NCBI GenBank assembly: GCA_964611645.1
Contig: CAZTAO010000042.1
Coordinates: 1 to 40,204 of the forward strand
Length of the DNA stretch: 40,204 nucleotides
Direction: 5' to 3'
Source: CAZTAO01 sp964611645
GTDB lineage: Bacteria > Armatimonadota > UBA5829
Position 1 is the first letter of the stretch. Each line of letters begins with the position of its first letter. The notes beneath the pieces were generated by a model. That model was not told where the DNA came from. It did no database searches and saw only the letters and a list, made by a program, of their open reading frames with translations. Below, piece by piece: positions 40,201-40,204 of this stretch. The position numbers and the translations under genes are program-made.

Positions 40201-40204
40201 CGCC
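34294..40204 (+). CDS. Subtilisin-like S8 protease with tandem surface repeats (3' truncated)
   Basis: The frame is open from ATG 34294 (GGGAG 7 nt upstream) to the window end: at least 1970 residues. A signal peptide (VICSIGFCLAVFAVLAFVSA) is followed by a propeptide-like region and an S8 catalytic domain: Asp 214 (MDTGVDDSHTDL), His 248 (NGHGSHCAG), oxyanion Asn 470 (VAAGNDGPG), Ser 565 (GTSMATPFAAG). Between the His box and the GVASGARWAGARVL strand lies an insert of about 125 residues. After the protease: a PPC-like domain (about 670-760), an Ig-like domain (about 765-890), three 115-residue repeats, five 104-residue repeats, then two copies (second cut off) of the 149-residue unit found in the 17842 gene. 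It is probably secreted and cell-surface attached. Confidence 0.87.
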   Translation, partial: MNIHLRKATLRVICSIGFCLAVFAVLAFVSASACADEAQYPAELGAAQLIPPPEPGVRPDIPVFAEIDADHNRLDDRLDLRLNEVRNALASATNPAMGRNMQAQLGASTPVEFVFSKQITQKQIDDFVALGGTISYIYQAVSYGWNGSVPLGSLEKFRDAMGESLVGIAAEKEVVACMDQAGRTGRVRPVWVAGFAGNAGGITGASTTTICIMDTGVDDSHTDLTGRQEFWHDYTSAGLATPADVNGHGSHCAGIATGSGASMGSSAATLYYTDSGDMSSLASGYFYPTAMHIPNGVATTLTSIATWVGGGTATLYQVYQADGSTASYSAISAATSGTSPVTEANSFTASSANHYSPALLQNATRTVGRFAVANSATNFPGVGDGFNTLRGVASGARWAGARVLSDSGSGSSIDINAALDDMVVQRSTHNIKIVSMSFGTNGTPGLDTTERAKVNTMVNNGIIALVAAGNDGPGTAGANLVDDPGRAALAITVGASNDVNQVTQYTSSGFTSPGATEDYKPDLLAPGGSDYYSNIMSVDTNDADAEISTFADRRANDYKNIKGTSMATPFAAGAAALVIQALENHGVTWSFSSSAHPLLVKMLLCATSTETNAAREVASGTDPTLGRAATPKDLYEGYGILNLDAAVEAASLSYTGGALTDSSAGGYYDRRAWARNVVLIAGGRVNVSLTVPGAGDYDMYLYSGTPDSKGNPVIRASSTNTSSGTSESIDYTSVSGETLYLVIKRVSGSGTWSLTGTVVNDSTPPTVTDVTSNLANGSYRAGQVVDVRVTFSENVTYTPGTGVAQIQLETGTTDRQAVYASGSGTSTLVFNYTIQAGDTSSDLDYLSTSALALTGTATIRDAAGNDATRTLASPGATHSLGYNKAIVIDTTAPTVTSVNRQTPSSQNTNATSVTWRVTFGEAVNASTVSGSDFTLTDVSSSLSGESISSTSPASGSTTTIDVTANTGSGDGTLRLDVMAAATINDAAGNDYSANYTSGQTYIVDKTAPTVGSVNRQTPSSQNTNAASVTWRVTFSEAVDASTVSGSDFTLTDVSGSLSGESISSTTPSSGSTTTIDVTANTGSGDGTLRLDVLTAATIGDAVGNDYNSNYTSGQTYIIDKTAPTIAHIDRLTPPEQYTSAASVVWRVIFSESVDASTVSGSDFTLTDVSSSISGESVTSTTPTSGSTTTIDVTANTGSGAGTLLLDVLTAATISDAVGNDYSSNYTSGQTYVIDKTAPTIEIGAPSVPLTRGGPVTFTITYGGADTVTLEVANVTLNKTGTADGTVEVTGTGTTTRTVTISGITGDGTLGISIASGTASDNAGNTAPGAGPSTTFDVDNTAPTIEIGVPSASLTRGGPVTYTVTYGGADSVTLEVANVTLNKTGTADGTVEVTGTGTTTRTVTISSITGDGTLGISIASGTAADDAGNTAPSAGPSDTFTVDNTTPTIEIGVPSASLTRGGPVTYTVTYAGADTVTLTAENVTLDKTGTADGTVEVTGSGTATRTVTVSGITGDGALGISVASGTAADDAGNAAPAAGPSDTFSVDNTSPTIEIGAPSVSPTSGGPVTFAITYGGADSITLAPGDVTLNKTGSADGTVAVSGTGTTTRTVTISGITGDGTLGISVAAGTAADDAGNTAPAAGSSATFAVDNTPPTVTISAPSASTTAVGPVSYTVTYADTGGIGSITLVPANVTLNKTGNANGTVAVTGSGNTRTVTISSISGKGTLGISITAGTASDTAGNAALAAGPSTTFNVLAPPVNVSITPNSGAVSFGSPMTFTTVSSDPNGYANIKEIRLLLNDSALTAGTVLVKYIPASNTLWLRDDPSVAWLGPITPGAGTTLENSQGILHAAATTVTRSGNNMTIAWSITVKSTMSTKQVQGRLLTVDFDGNEDTWDVLASYYTNVPPTNTSLTPSSGGLPTGSEFVLRAVYSDGNGASDCKQCYLLVSDTGAQANSMSLHYDRQANKVR
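36970..38004 (+). repeat. Three 345-nt (115-residue) tandem repeats
   Basis: Repeats start at 36970, 37315 and 37660, exactly 345 nt apart, each with NRQTPSSQ or a variant, TVSGSDFTLTDVS and GSTTTIDVTANTGSG. DNA identity between copies is high. Confidence 0.9.
38005..39564 (+). repeat. Five 312-nt (104-residue) tandem repeats
   Basis: Repeats start at 38005, 38317, 38629, 38941 and 39253, exactly 312 nt apart. Each begins PTIEIG or PTVTIS and has NVTLNKTG, TRTVTIS and DGTLGIS-like strands. Copy 5 is the most diverged. Confidence 0.9.
39568..40204 (+). repeat. 149-residue surface units in the protease (447-nt period, second copy truncated)
   Basis: Units start at 39568 and 40015, 447 nt apart, the same spacing as at 19216/19663. 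The first includes DPNGYAN, LENSQGILH and IAWSITVKSTM; the second runs off the window. Confidence 0.82.

Noticed and set aside
1..40204. CRISPR arrays, tRNA/rRNA genes, insertion sequences, phage genes
   Set aside because: I scanned for regularly spaced short repeats, T-loop signatures, transposase and integrase motifs and found none that hold up; the direct repeats present lie inside coding genes and are of domain length.

Overview
This window is typical chromosomal DNA (G+C-rich, roughly 58-60% by eye) from a diderm bacterium. It carries a near-complete type II secretion / type IV pilus-like operon with an outer-membrane secretin, Sec-exported repeat proteins, and housekeeping genes (rpmB, der, plsY) scattered among accessory genes. 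The PilM-PilN fusion, the MttB-type methyltransferase and the large surface repeat proteins would suit an uncultivated, environmentally derived lineage such as Armatimonadota or a relative. That placement is inference and weak. No tRNA, rRNA, CRISPR array or transposase was recognised.

Layout. 1-5.5 kb: the 3' part of an mttB-like gene; a VapBC-like toxin-antitoxin pair whose PIN toxin is broken by an in-frame TGA; a TIM-barrel sugar isomerase/epimerase; a CBS-DUF1385 membrane protein with a DUF1858 redox protein; rpmB with promoter and terminator; and an XRE antitoxin behind an apparent remnant of its RelE/HigB toxin. 5.6-9.3 kb (minus strand): a Schlafen/AlbA_2 protein, a secreted CsgG-like protein and an AMMECR1 protein. 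9.3-11.4 kb (minus): plsY and der. 11.5-17.7 kb: a secreted clan GH-A-like glycosidase, a STAS protein plus a PAS/GAF/RsbW-like kinase (a partner-switch pair), and an M24-fold protein that seems to have lost its metal ligands.

17.8-40.2 kb is the most distinctive part. A T2SS-like operon (gspE-F-G-H-I-J-K, pilM-N fusion, pilO/gspM, gspC/pilP-like, gspD) lies between two very large Sec-exported repeat proteins. The upstream one has four 107-residue Ig-like repeats, two copies of a 149-residue unit and a beta-helix. The downstream one is a subtilisin-like protease followed by 3 x 115-residue and 5 x 104-residue repeats and then the same 149-residue unit; it runs off the window end. The shared unit and the placement suggest, but do not prove, that both are substrates or surface partners of this secretion system. 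The operon spacers carry a family of near-identical 12-bp-stem hairpins.

Recurring themes are (1) decayed toxin-antitoxin modules, (2) small dispersed hairpin elements in intergenic DNA, and (3) modular surface proteins built by tandem duplication with exactly constant repeat lengths.
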